In this document: positions 7,137-15,417 of the stretch, in pieces
How the letters are laid out: the number at the start of each line of letters is the position of its first letter
How positions within the stretch are numbered: position 1 is the stretch's first letter
Virus record (IMG/VR): IMGVR_UViG_3300031552_000006
Location: 1-55,906 of that record
Origin: a virus
Direction: 5' to 3' (one strand)
Length of the DNA: 55,906 nucleotides
Position numbers and translations under genes: made by a program
The notes under the pieces: model-generated
What the model was told of the DNA's origin: nothing
The model's input: only the letters and a program-made list of their open reading frames with translations
The model's database searches: none

Positions 7137-9302
7137 TTAATAATTCATGCCGGCACGTCTATTGATCGGTGTCATGGTCCTCCCGGGAGGAGATCCTGCC
7201 CGACCTCCCGCCGCATCTAAGACGGCCGAGTGAGGAGTGTTTGGCTGTTGTCCACCGGCCCCAGGTTGCATGTCCTCATGATAGATTCCCAATTCAGCCG
7301 CCGCATTCTGTTGGGCCAATGCCATCATTTGATTATATTCTTCCATCTGATCCATTTTATCCTCGTCAGGAATGATGCCGTCAGTATCAAGATGGAGTGA
7401 TTCAAAAGCTTCTTCGAGCATTTTCGCCCGCCCACGATCTCCAATAATTTTTCGATCCCAGTCGTTATTTGTGGCTTGAAGCATTTCGGTGCGTCTGAGC
7501 TGTAGTTGCTCCTCTATTATTAAGTGCTGGCTGGCCCGGGCCACAACATTGATATCACCACTCTTTTCGATATCATCGTCATAAAGCATAACATGTATCC
7601 AAAGAGCTTTAATGCTCGGGGATATTACTTTTTCATCAATATGAGTAATAACTCCTTTAAGGTTTTTATTTGCGGCATTCATCAGCATGCCGAGTCCTGA
7701 AGCTGTTTTGCCGGCGCCCCCGACATTTTCATTCCCATAAATATAAGCAGGAATCCCGGATTGTTCCGAAGCTTGCTGAAAGAAAAATTTAAAAACCTGC
7801 AATAACACAGCAGATCTATCGTCAGGCTGATAGAAATTTATTGCCGGATTATTGGATCCCATACCATCATCTTCAGTCGGGATAATCATCCATGGATAAA
7901 GAGTTTGAAAATCGAATCCGGGCGCGAGTCTATTTTTATAATATTCAACCAAAGGTCCCGATGCAATTCCTATATTATTACACAGTGCACGAGCAAGGGC
8001 ATTACATATGTCCTGACAGTCTGAAAATAATTCAACCGGAGCTTTACCCCATATACTGTCATTCACAGATTCGAAAGAGGCTGAAAAATAATCTCTTTTT
8101 CCCAACGGATTAGGATTGAGCCTGGCCATTATTACCCAGTTATCAATTAACCAGCAACAGACTTGATATGATTTTGTAGGGTCGTCAATCTTTTCTTCAG
8201 GTATTCCCCAGTCGAGCAGCATCTGGCCGCGGACCGAACCCCAGAAAATTATCGTATCAATTAGCGGATTAGGGTCTTCATATTCATTTCCCCTGTCTTC
8301 AATAACTGCCCTTTCCTGGTCAACCGTTAACCATTGCCGGATACCACCTCCTTGATATTCTTTGATAACAGCCTTGATGGCAGATTCTTTAAACCCGGGA
8401 ACTCCAATCATTTCATCCAAATCATTTATTCTAAGCCGTGCCCGCTCACATAAAGAGCCATCCTGAAGATTTTTAGCACCTGGACTGGGAAAAATATCGT
8501 ATCCGGATACCCGTTGCCATTCCCTGACCGCTTTTATTTCAACTTTAGGAAGCCAATCGCCGGAAGTATCTTGGGACCAACTCAATTTTTTCTTTCTTTT
8601 GACAACAGGTCCCTTTAAAAATGCGGTGGGAAAAGTGGCAAGATCTGTGATGAATTCAGATAAGGCTCCATAATAATTTCCTTCGACGAGCTGGTCATCA
8701 AGATGCAACTCCATTCGTTTCACATCTTTCTTGGCCCGTTTTCTCTTTTCCTTCATTGTTTTATCTTTGATTTCCTGTAGACGATCTCGAATATTTTGAG
8801 TAGTAATTGATTGTATGCCTTGATTTTGAATAACGGTACTTGCTTCCAATATGACTTGATTCGCAATATCAAGTTCTATCGCTTCGGGAAGGGTGGGGAC
8901 TGGAGTAGGACATATTGACCAGGGCTTATCTCCGGGAGGAAGCTCAACATCTCTGATCCAGCTTTCAAGCGCCCGGCATTTTACAGAGCTAAGTTGCATA
9001 TAAATTTCGGATCCCCCGGTTTGTCGGATTTCAGCCAGTTTATCCGGATTATAGATACCTTTCCTGCGCCTGGCGCATTCCAGCATTCTCTGATCAATCT
9101 GGTTTGATGTCTTAGCCCTTAACGCAGCATCAAAAGAAGTTCTGACATATGAATGCAGGTTTAAGAGATATGGCTTATTGTTTTCTTTCGACGCTTTATC
9201 GATTTCATCTTGTTGGGCTCTTTCTCTTTTTTGCAGCATGCTTTCCGTGACCCTGATCCCCAGGCCAAGTGGCATCCCTCCGGATTTATTTGTCATGTCC
9301 AT
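7137..9302 (-). CDS. Portal protein, 721 aa
   Basis: The size and sequence are those of a P22-like podovirus portal: an N-terminal wing region, a long helical segment rich in K and R (near residues 190-215), a core with tryptophan-rich strands, and a C-terminal helical and glutamine-rich barrel region (MEEYNQMMALAQQNAAAELG). A dodecamer would form the DNA entry vertex and bind terminase. It sits two genes after the terminase subunits. The ATG at 9302 has AGGAG 10 nt upstream and overlaps the end of the preceding gene; an ATG at 9296 is an alternative. Confidence 0.9.
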   Translation of the reverse strand: MDMTNKSGGMPLGLGIRVTESMLQKRERAQQDEIDKASKENNKPYLLNLHSYVRTSFDAALRAKTSNQIDQRMLECARRRKGIYNPDKLAEIRQTGGSEIYMQLSSVKCRALESWIRDVELPPGDKPWSICPTPVPTLPEAIELDIANQVILEASTVIQNQGIQSITTQNIRDRLQEIKDKTMKEKRKRAKKDVKRMELHLDDQLVEGNYYGALSEFITDLATFPTAFLKGPVVKRKKKLSWSQDTSGDWLPKVEIKAVREWQRVSGYDIFPSPGAKNLQDGSLCERARLRINDLDEMIGVPGFKESAIKAVIKEYQGGGIRQWLTVDQERAVIEDRGNEYEDPNPLIDTIIFWGSVRGQMLLDWGIPEEKIDDPTKSYQVCCWLIDNWVIMARLNPNPLGKRDYFSASFESVNDSIWGKAPVELFSDCQDICNALARALCNNIGIASGPLVEYYKNRLAPGFDFQTLYPWMIIPTEDDGMGSNNPAINFYQPDDRSAVLLQVFKFFFQQASEQSGIPAYIYGNENVGGAGKTASGLGMLMNAANKNLKGVITHIDEKVISPSIKALWIHVMLYDDDIEKSGDINVVARASQHLIIEEQLQLRRTEMLQATNNDWDRKIIGDRGRAKMLEEAFESLHLDTDGIIPDEDKMDQMEEYNQMMALAQQNAAAELGIYHEDMQPGAGGQQPNTPHSAVLDAAGGRAGSPPGRTMTPINRRAGMNY

Positions 9303-10000
9303 GCTTTCAGGCTCCTGTTATTCGATTTTTGGTATGAAAGGATGTTTTCAGAATCGTATCTATCTCCCCATCCGGTACTTGATTGCTGCATAATAGTCTT
9401 TGGTGGTTCTTTTACAAATCCCGCCAGTAGAATTCTTAACGCATGGAAACAAAACCATTTCGGATCTTTCAAGTTGCTGTCAATATCCATGCCATGATCT
9501 GTAAATAACTGATTTTTTAGAATAGTATCAACGAAAATTGGTAAAATCAATGCCTTTTCTTTTCTCCATTCCCTGATCAAAGCATCCCCATATCGAAAAT
9601 CTTTTACAGATATCGCAGGCTTAACCCGATATGGCAGATTATTTCTATATCTATAATCCCATAAATCTTTATAAAAACCCTGAACAGCTCTTTTTTCAGT
9701 AGGGATAGGTGTATAAATCATTGAAGCTTTGAGACGGCTTGCATCATCACTGATATCTTCGAGGATGCCATGAAATGTTTCAACTGTTTTCTCATGAAGA
9801 AAAAGGAGAGGATATTTTGAATAGGTATTAGGCTCTTTGAGCATCCCCAAAAACAAATAATAGCCTGGATAAACATCTTGGGGTGGGATTACAGCGGCTC
9901 GGATCTCTATCAACTGAATATCGACATTCTGTCCATTGTCCGACATTCCTTGTGCCAAGAATCCGGTACCATACCGCTGTATGAAATATATTTCTTTCAC
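9293..10000 (-). CDS. Hypothetical protein, 235 aa, GTG start
   Basis: Located between large terminase and portal, where phages often carry an extra packaging or head gene. No family recognised; it is alpha/beta with many aromatic residues (PPQDVYPGYYLFLGML). The GTG at 10000 is chosen because AAAAGGG lies 7 nt upstream and because it overlaps a TGA as GTGA. An open frame reaches 10036 without a site. The C-terminus overlaps the portal start by 10 bases. Confidence 0.7.
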   Translation of the reverse strand: MKEIYFIQRYGTGFLAQGMSDNGQNVDIQLIEIRAAVIPPQDVYPGYYLFLGMLKEPNTYSKYPLLFLHEKTVETFHGILEDISDDASRLKASMIYTPIPTEKRAVQGFYKDLWDYRYRNNLPYRVKPAISVKDFRYGDALIREWRKEKALILPIFVDTILKNQLFTDHGMDIDSNLKDPKWFCFHALRILLAGFVKEPPKTIMQQSSTGWGDRYDSENILSYQKSNNRSLKAWT

Positions 10001-10284
10001 GTTAAAACCCTTTTGGCCATTTTCGAGGCCTCGCAAACAATTTTTATCGCCGATCGCTGCTCAAAAATGGACAGATTGCAGCTGGTGAAACCTGACGAAA
10101 TCGACCGTTCCGGTCATGACTTCAACGGGTCCACAAGATCGATCAATTCTATGATAAGGTCCTGAGTGTCTAAAAGGGACTGAGGTAATCTAGGGGGTAA
10201 ACTGTCAAGCTTGCATTTCTTTACAGTCTCTGCTCGTAGAATGTTAGCCTTTTCCCGTATCGCTTTAATTTTTATCATGTCCAT
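9997..10284 (-). pseudogene. 95-codon frame interrupted by an in-frame TGA
   Basis: The frame that starts at ATG 10284 meets TGA at 10114-10116 and then stays open for 38 more codons, ending in a TGA that overlaps the GTG of the next gene (GTGA). The second half (SIFEQRSAIKIVCEAS) looks like protein. TGA here is followed by C, a context known to be leaky. Options are a nonsense mutation, readthrough, or chance. Confidence 0.35.
10114..10284 (-). CDS. Small protein, 56 aa
   Basis: ATG with AAAGGA upstream, directly after the large terminase gene. The product begins MDMIKIKAIREKANILRAET and is helical and basic; no family recognised. The TGA stop lies in the same frame as a continuing open frame (see the entry at 9997-10284). 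Confidence 0.55.
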   Translation of the reverse strand: MDMIKIKAIREKANILRAETVKKCKLDSLPPRLPQSLLDTQDLIIELIDLVDPLKS

Positions 10285-10323
10285 TGTTTTAATCCTTTCG
10301 TGGTTGCACCATGTTTATCTTTT

Positions 10324-11994
10324 TCATTGATATCGTTGTTTAGATTTACCCATTCTTGCCATAGTTTCGTATGCTTGTGCAAGTCTAAAATGATCAGGGC
10401 CTCCCAATTTAGGGATATAAATGTATCTTTTCGTGCCGGTTTTCTCATCTGTCTCAAGTTTTTTTGCTGTGGCATGGCAATGATCAGCATACTTATCTAC
10501 CAATTTAGAGCGATGAGGTAAAAGAAGCGCGCCGGCCGCAAGCTCCTCGTGGCTTTCATCCATGGCGTCGGTTCTGTAACTGTTTACTTTGAAATCTTTT
10601 TCATCCCATTTATACGGACCGGATTGATGCTCTGAAAAGAATGAGAGGAAAACTTTTCCCTTGTGACGATTTGCAAATTTATAGGCGTCTTTCTGGTTTG
10701 GTAATCCATCGATTACACACCGATAAATGTTGAAACGTTTCATGTATTTATCAAGCTCATCCCACCCTTTCAGAATCGATAATTTCAAGATCTGGGCCTT
10801 TATTGTTGAGTGAATCGTAATCTTTTTGCCTACAACGACATGAAACAGGTCCCCTTCACCGCCGCCCTGGTCAACCCCCATACTGCAGGAGCCTGCATCG
10901 CTATCATACATACCCTGTTTACCACAGCAATCATATATCTGCTGATGTGTCAGCCTGTTCTCTGCTTCGATATATGGGCGCCCAAGTCTTAACCGGATAA
11001 AATTCCCACGGTCTACATCCGGGCTTTCCCATACTTTGAGCAATTTTGTAACATTAATCCAGGGATAAGAGGCATGACCAATCGTAAATCCAAGAATGTC
11101 CTTGATATCAGCTTTTTTTGCAACCCATTGACCCAATTGAGGATAGAGTTCTTTTCCACAGTGCCTGCAGGCGCGATACGCCGTTCCATCTTTTCGCCAG
11201 CGAATCGCCAGGCACGGAGATCCATCCTCGGGCCAGTACTCTTCGAGATCCAGGCACGTATACCAGCCGCAATGTATACATTTACAATGCCAATACTCTT
11301 GGCTTGATTTCTGAAACTTAGTATCTGATGCATAATCCGGGATAGTCGGATTTGCGAGAAAAGATTTTGTCCCAATCTCAGATTTGGCAAGGCGCCCGTC
11401 AACAAACTCCTCCGACTTCATATCCATTTCGTCATACTCATCAAAAACGGCATGGTCCGCGGGGTCTCCTTTCAGGTTTGCGCTCGATTTCATATCACCT
11501 CGGCCGCCAATATCCTGCCCGAGTCTACCCGATCTAAAATAAAGAAAAGCATCCCTGATACGTTTCAGGGTGGCAGAATCAGTCCCTTTGACGAATTGTC
11601 CGATAGTGTCTGGATTGTCATCGATTAAAGGTTTGAACCTGGATTTGGAAAAATCTGAAACTTTATCCTTGGAGGGGAAGAGATAATACACGCCTTTTTT
11701 GTAATAACCGGTTATCATCCCATGAAGGGTATTTAAGACTTCTCCTTCCGTGAATGTTCCCTGGGTAGACTTCCTGATTACTTTTTCTGGGGGCCTGACG
11801 CTCATGGGGCGTTGCTGGAATTCATGCCCACTCCATGAGAATTTTGCAGCAACAAGTTTAATCTCATTCGAGAAAGCCCAATACCAGGCATTTGTTATTT
11901 TAAGAGCTTCCTCCGCTTCCGGACTGTATTCTTTCCCCTGCTCTCTTAAAACGAGCTTATAACGCTGAAATTCGCTAAGTTCAATCCCCATCAT
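10324..11994 (-). CDS. terL: Terminase large subunit, 556 aa (GpA-like)
   Basis: This is the DNA packaging motor and maturation nuclease. Seen: an adenine/Walker A-like segment near residues 65-85 (PPEKVIRKSTQGTFTEG), Walker B with coupling acid near residue 185 (AVFDEYDEMD), a four-cysteine zinc-like module near residues 237-285 (CKCIHCGW and CRHCGKE), typical of the lambda GpA family, and a C-terminal RNase H-like nuclease with acids at MGVDQGG and CVIDGLPNQ. It should act with the small subunit at the portal. It overlaps the small-subunit gene by 14 bases; GAAGG precedes the ATG pair at 11994/11991. Confidence 0.92.
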   Translation of the reverse strand: MMGIELSEFQRYKLVLREQGKEYSPEAEEALKITNAWYWAFSNEIKLVAAKFSWSGHEFQQRPMSVRPPEKVIRKSTQGTFTEGEVLNTLHGMITGYYKKGVYYLFPSKDKVSDFSKSRFKPLIDDNPDTIGQFVKGTDSATLKRIRDAFLYFRSGRLGQDIGGRGDMKSSANLKGDPADHAVFDEYDEMDMKSEEFVDGRLAKSEIGTKSFLANPTIPDYASDTKFQKSSQEYWHCKCIHCGWYTCLDLEEYWPEDGSPCLAIRWRKDGTAYRACRHCGKELYPQLGQWVAKKADIKDILGFTIGHASYPWINVTKLLKVWESPDVDRGNFIRLRLGRPYIEAENRLTHQQIYDCCGKQGMYDSDAGSCSMGVDQGGGEGDLFHVVVGKKITIHSTIKAQILKLSILKGWDELDKYMKRFNIYRCVIDGLPNQKDAYKFANRHKGKVFLSFFSEHQSGPYKWDEKDFKVNSYRTDAMDESHEELAAGALLLPHRSKLVDKYADHCHATAKKLETDEKTGTKRYIYIPKLGGPDHFRLAQAYETMARMGKSKQRYQ

Positions 11995-12634
11995 CTATGC
12001 CTTCAACCGCCTTTATGTCTTTCAGCAGCATAATGTCATGGATCCGATTTATATCTGCGACGCGCTCCGCTGTCCTGGGGATCAGTAATTCTTTCCGGAT
12101 CTCTTCGGTAAGTTCTGTTAGCGCCTGTCCTTTTTGTTTGTTGTCTTTTTCAAATAAACCATGGTATCGAGCCATCATATCTCTGGATTTATTTTTTTCA
12201 GGAAATTTATATTTTAAGCGTCTATTAACTGTTTCATTTCCTTTTTCAGAAATAGTGGTAGTTTCATATTCTTCATACCCCATTAAGCAAAGTGCTGTCT
12301 CGGCATCTAAATCATTGATTCTTTTATAATTTCCATCCTCGTCCATAAGCTTTCGAGGATCAAAGCGAGATTCCATGGTTAACCCAACCAATATTTCCTC
12401 AATTGAGGCGATTTTTTCTTCATTCAATTGTTTTCTGAGGATTTTTATCCTTGTCTTAATCTTGTCGAGCTTATCAAGGCGACAGGCTTTTTCATGTATC
12501 GTTTTTTGTTTCCATTTTTCTGATTTTGGAAAAGCTTTCCGGAAGGCAGTGGATTTAACATTATAATTTAATGGATTAACTCTTTCCTGGCAATATATCT
12601 CTTCATTTATACTTAATTTATCTTTATTAGCCAT
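11981..12634 (-). CDS. terS: Terminase small subunit, 217 aa
   Basis: The protein overlaps the large-subunit gene and has the usual layout: an N-terminal helix-turn-helix DNA-binding part (NEEIYCQERV...STAFRKAFP), a basic helical oligomerisation core, and an acidic C-terminus that would contact the large subunit. It would recognise the packaging site. This is the first gene after the late promoter at 12669-12698. AAGGGAAAAT precedes the ATG. Confidence 0.85.
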   Translation of the reverse strand: MANKDKLSINEEIYCQERVNPLNYNVKSTAFRKAFPKSEKWKQKTIHEKACRLDKLDKIKTRIKILRKQLNEEKIASIEEILVGLTMESRFDPRKLMDEDGNYKRINDLDAETALCLMGYEEYETTTISEKGNETVNRRLKYKFPEKNKSRDMMARYHGLFEKDNKQKGQALTELTEEIRKELLIPRTAERVADINRIHDIMLLKDIKAVEGIDDGD

Positions 12635-12668
12635 ATTTTCCCTTATATCTTAAGTTAACGTCTGGAAA

Positions 12669-12698
12669 AGTGTAGCCATGATTGTGAATTTTTGTCAA
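12669..12698 (-). promoter_or_regulatory. Late promoter upstream of terminase
   Basis: On the minus strand TTGACA (12693-12698) and TACACT (12669-12674) are 18 bp apart. It is the only strong minus-strand promoter I see upstream of terminase and would drive the late operon, which continues across the circle junction. Confidence 0.65.
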
Positions 12699-12739
12699 TT
12701 TTTAAACATAACTTTACAGATTTAAAATTCCATGCTATT

Positions 12740-12840
12740 TTCGGAGGTACGAACGCGCGACCAACTTTTTAAAAACATATAAGAAGGTGGGAGCCGCTGA
12801 AAGCGCGACCGATGCTGGGTTGCACTCCCCGAAACTTCGA
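12740..12840. other. Structured non-coding element between divergent promoters
   Basis: This GC-richer stretch of the 355-bp gap (12635-12989) contains no gene. It can fold into GGGAG/CTCCC enclosing a perfect CGCT-GAA-AGCG hairpin and a CGACC/GGTTG stem. It repeats the CGCGACC motif also seen near 4738. Its place beside the small terminase gene would suit a packaging (pac/cos) site or a small RNA; neither is proven. Confidence 0.4.
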
Positions 12841-12924
12841 CCTCTCTTCCTCAAGATTTTCATGAACTTTTTGTAGTTTGACATTTTTACCTTAAATATT
12901 TTTTAAAAATAATCACTTTTTTAC

Positions 12925-12953
12925 TTGACATAATGATATAATGATACTATATT
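12925..12953 (+). promoter_or_regulatory. Strong sigma70-type early promoter
   Basis: TTGACA (12925-12930), 17-bp spacer, TATATT (12948-12953) on the plus strand. It would give a leader of about 30 nt before the AAAGGAGAG site of the gene at 12990 and drive the early cluster to 14366. Confidence 0.8.
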
Positions 12954-12989
12954 ATATGTAACATTAACAATCAAAAAGGAGAGAAAATC

Positions 12990-13304
12990 ATGAAAAGAAT
13001 TAATATTTACGAAAGTAATGAGTATGGAGATAGGATTTTTATCGGTTGGTTTAATATGGACTCTGCTACATGTTTAGCCAAACATCAACGGGGGGACGCA
13101 TACACAGAATATACATGGGTATATTTGACAGCAGGAGGAAAGCTTATTGTTGAGAGAAGTAATAACTCAGGGATGAGGGAACATTATTCGCCTATCTCCG
13201 CTAAAGAGGTTGTCATGTTAATAAACGAATCAGGTACAAGTGAAGGCCATGAGTGGGCCGAAGGCAAAGGATCCGAAGAATTTGCAAAAGCTGAAATAAA
13301 ATAA
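12990..13304 (+). CDS. Early hypothetical protein, 104 aa
   Basis: First gene after a strong promoter, with an AAAGGAG ribosome binding site. The product begins MKRINIYESNEYGDRIFIGW and is a small alpha/beta protein with an acidic tail. No family recognised. Its place in a promoter-proximal run of tiny genes suggests an early host-takeover or regulatory role. Confidence 0.7.
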   Translation: MKRINIYESNEYGDRIFIGWFNMDSATCLAKHQRGDAYTEYTWVYLTAGGKLIVERSNNSGMREHYSPISAKEVVMLINESGTSEGHEWAEGKGSEEFAKAEIK

Positions 13305-13350
13305 TAAACAGACCCAGCCGGCAATGGCCGGTAAATCAAAGGAGAATGCC

Positions 13351-13521
13351 ATGAAAAAACTTTATAATTTTAAATGGTTTGCAATCAGCGATAAAAACTA
13401 TACCGATGATGAATTATTGGCGCGGGGATATCATTGGCATACTGGCACGCTCGAAACCGGGGCTATCTACTCTAAACAGATTAAAAATAGTGTTATTTAT
13501 CTGCGTTGTAACCTTGTTTAA
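13351..13521 (+). CDS. Early small protein, 56 aa
   Basis: ATG at 13351 with AAAGGAG upstream; an ATG at 13324 is open but has no site. The product (MKKLYNFKWFAISDKNYTDD) is aromatic-rich, family unknown. Its stop lies inside the 40-bp hairpin repeat at 13517-13556. Confidence 0.6.
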   Translation: MKKLYNFKWFAISDKNYTDDELLARGYHWHTGTLETGAIYSKQIKNSVIYLRCNLV

Positions 13522-13556
13522 TCCCTGCTAGAGCCTCTGGCCACTCAGGGGCTTTA
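13517..13556 (+). terminator. Hairpin repeat, copy 1
   Basis: 40 bp, 39 of 40 identical to 14124-14163. It contains an 8-bp stem (AGCCTCTG with CAGGGGCT, one G-U pair) followed by TTTA. It lies right at the stop codon of an early gene. It is a weak terminator or processing hairpin that has been duplicated. Confidence 0.5.
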
Positions 13557-13597
13557 TGGAGTGATTAAACTGTAAACACACATAAAGGAGAAAGAAA

Positions 13598-13759
13598 ATG
13601 GTAAAAGATTACAAAACACGGGAAACATTAGATAAAATACCTCATAACCAAAAATTTAATATCTCTCAGTGGTGTTATCTATACAATCGAGATAACGACA
13701 CAAACTATTTACCGCATCATTATAACGCCTCAAAAGGAATCTGGTTTGTTATTAAATAA
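13598..13759 (+). CDS. Early small protein, 53 aa
   Basis: ATG with AAAGGAG 7 nt upstream. The product (MVKDYKTRETLDKIPHNQ...) ends in an aromatic beta-like segment GIWFVIK. No family recognised. It lies between the two hairpin repeats. Confidence 0.6.
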   Translation: MVKDYKTRETLDKIPHNQKFNISQWCYLYNRDNDTNYLPHHYNASKGIWFVIK

Positions 13760-13776
13760 TAGCCAAGGAGAAAAAA

Positions 13777-14121
13777 ATGGAAACAAGAAAATTAAGAATC
13801 ACAGCTTTAGAAGACAACCGCAGACGTTTCGCAGTAGTATTTATGGGCGTAAAAGTAGCAGTCGCGTTTGATCGTGACAGTGGTGCTAAAGTTGGCTACA
13901 ATGCCCGTTTGATATCTGGTGATATCGACTCCGGCGGATCTCGTAAAAATTGGTATTGTATTGTTGCCGAAGGCACAATCTTTGAACTTGAAGTTGATGC
14001 CGAGTTTTACGAGAAAAACAAAAACCGCATCAAGAAATGGAAGATTGAAGAACTTGACGATTTTACGATGTCAAAAGAGCGCTCCGATGCTTTAAAATCA
14101 ATGGATGATAATATTGAATAA
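13777..14121 (+). CDS. Early hypothetical protein, 114 aa
   Basis: ATG with AAGGAG 7 nt upstream. A beta-rich first half (FAVVFMGVKVAVAF) and an acidic helical C-terminus; no family recognised. The hairpin repeat copy 2 follows immediately. Confidence 0.7.
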   Translation: METRKLRITALEDNRRRFAVVFMGVKVAVAFDRDSGAKVGYNARLISGDIDSGGSRKNWYCIVAEGTIFELEVDAEFYEKNKNRIKKWKIEELDDFTMSKERSDALKSMDDNIE

Positions 14122-14123
14122 TC

Positions 14124-14163
14124 TTTAATCCCTGCTAGAGCCTCTGACCACTCAGGGGCTTTA
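14124..14163 (+). terminator. Hairpin repeat, copy 2
   Basis: Second copy of the 40-bp hairpin element at 13517-13556, differing by one base in the loop side. It follows the stop codon of the 114-residue gene by three bases. Confidence 0.5.
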
Positions 14164-14231
14164 AACACACAAAGAAGCTCATTAAAAATATAATTAGCCT
14201 TTTTACCGCCCTATTGGGCAGGAGGAAGAAA

Positions 14232-14366
14232 ATGGATAATAAAACAACAACAATCCGAATCCCAAAAGACCTCCATACCCAGATCATGCACAAAGTGATT
14301 GATCTAGGTATATCGTTCAACACCTTTATTCTGCAAGCTATCAAAGAAAAGATTGCTAAAAAATAA
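14232..14366 (+). CDS. Ribbon-helix-helix DNA-binding protein, 44 aa
   Basis: GGAGG 6 nt before the ATG. The sequence has the Arc/CopG pattern: a short beta strand (TTTIRIP) followed by helix A (KDLHTQIMHKVIDLG), a turn, and helix B (FNTFILQAIKEKI). Such proteins dimerise through the strand and insert it in the major groove. It is the last gene of the early plus cluster and is probably a transcriptional regulator of phage or host promoters. Confidence 0.75.
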   Translation: MDNKTTTIRIPKDLHTQIMHKVIDLGISFNTFILQAIKEKIAKK

Positions 14367-14399
14367 TATCATTATCATTTGTCAAAGAACAGTGAAAAA

Positions 14400-14426
14400 G
14401 CGATCCGTTTACATGAAACGGATCGC
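14400..14426 (+). terminator. Terminator between convergent early operons
   Basis: A perfect 11-bp stem (14400-14410 with 14416-14426) with a 5-nt loop. It separates the early plus cluster from the minus-strand operon that ends at 14548. T-runs are modest on both sides. Confidence 0.65.
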
Positions 14427-14547
14427 CCGTTGTTTATAACCACCTCATGTCTGATCGAATAAAAAATTAATATTCGTCATATTTATCTTCCTTCATACCA
14501 ATTATTTAAAAATTTTTTAAACTCGGTTTCTTTTCTATAATTCCTAC

Positions 14548-14895
14548 CTACAGACTTTCCTCCGGATCGTACTCATCCAGAGAATCATCATCCATTTCCT
14601 GCTGTTTAAATGGAATCTGCCGCTGCGGATCAAATCCTATTTCCCATGCAACAATCGGTCTTGAATCTATCCGTTTTGCCATTTCCCGGGCGATTTGTTC
14701 AGATACAGGATTTATCCCATAAATTGCAGCGGGACCGAAAAATCTTGTAAACCCTTTAACATCATCCTTGACTTGTGGCACGTCTACCCGGATAAAAGTG
14801 GCACCTCCGATCTGTGCATCTGAAACAAGTCCCGCAATTCTATTATGTCCAAATAATTCAATCACACACCATTGTTCAAATTTTTCCTGTTCCAT
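14548..14895 (-). CDS. Conserved phage protein often labelled acetyltransferase, 115 aa
   Basis: The core (VIELFGHNRIAGLVSDAQIG, then FIRVDVPQ and FTRFFGPAAIYGINPV) matches a small protein family common in phages and mobile elements that databases often call acetyltransferase without biochemical proof. It lacks the acetyl-CoA loop of a GNAT domain. It ends in an acidic tail. AAGGAG precedes the ATG. It is the last gene of the early minus operon. Confidence 0.65.
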   Translation of the reverse strand: MEQEKFEQWCVIELFGHNRIAGLVSDAQIGGATFIRVDVPQVKDDVKGFTRFFGPAAIYGINPVSEQIAREMAKRIDSRPIVAWEIGFDPQRQIPFKQQEMDDDSLDEYDPEESL

Positions 14896-14951
14896 CTATT
14901 TGTCTCCTTTTTAAAATGTTATTATTAATAACCCTCATACCATTTTTCGCT

Positions 14952-15410
14952 TTAATTCTCATAATATTCCTTTAATAGCCGGCCCTTTGTCGGATGCCGT
15001 AATTTTCTCATCGCCCCCCCTTTTTTTACCCTTCCTAATCCCTCAATTTGTCTGACCCGCTCTCGGGTTATCATCATTGAATCGCCGATTTCTTCCAGAG
15101 TACCACCTCCTTTATCAGCAATATCAAGCACACATGTTTCCGGAAGGGAAAAGATCATGTCTATAAAATATTCATCCAGGTCCTCGTCAGGAAACCAGGC
15201 CCCAGATCTATGCTGTAATTTTTCCCAGACAATTGTGACTGTATTCAAAGCTTTTTTTACTTTTTTTTCCATCAGCATCGAGGCTATGTGATAATAGCAG
15301 CTGATAAAAGGGCAGGGGCGCGGGCGTTCAATGCACTCTATGCGCTTCCTTGGCTTAAATTGCCGGTTCGCCCATGTATCTTTTCTAATCATTAACACTC
15401 TTTTTTGCAT
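14952..15410 (-). CDS. Sigma-70 region 4-like regulator, 152 aa
   Basis: Residues 90-145 carry a sigma region 4 helix-turn-helix (TLEEIGDSMMITRERVRQIEG), the part of sigma factors that contacts the -35 element and the flap of RNA polymerase. The N-terminal 50 residues are basic and contain CPFISCYYH, a possible metal site. There is no region 2, so it is not a full sigma factor. It could be a phage transcription activator that redirects RNA polymerase to late genes; that role is inferred. Starts at 15410 or 15392 are both possible. Confidence 0.75.
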   Translation of the reverse strand: MQKRVLMIRKDTWANRQFKPRKRIECIERPRPCPFISCYYHIASMLMEKKVKKALNTVTIVWEKLQHRSGAWFPDEDLDEYFIDMIFSLPETCVLDIADKGGGTLEEIGDSMMITRERVRQIEGLGRVKKGGAMRKLRHPTKGRLLKEYYEN

Positions 15411-15417
15411 TTTTTTC

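Noticed and set aside
10114-10116. Genome-wide reassignment of TGA
   Set aside because: Many genes end in TGA with tight ATGA overlaps, and tryptophan is encoded by TGG throughout.
14440-14547. Short minus-strand frame after the 115-residue gene
   Set aside because: Protein-like end (ETEFKKFLNNWYEG) but no start codon and only about 30 codons; too weak to call.
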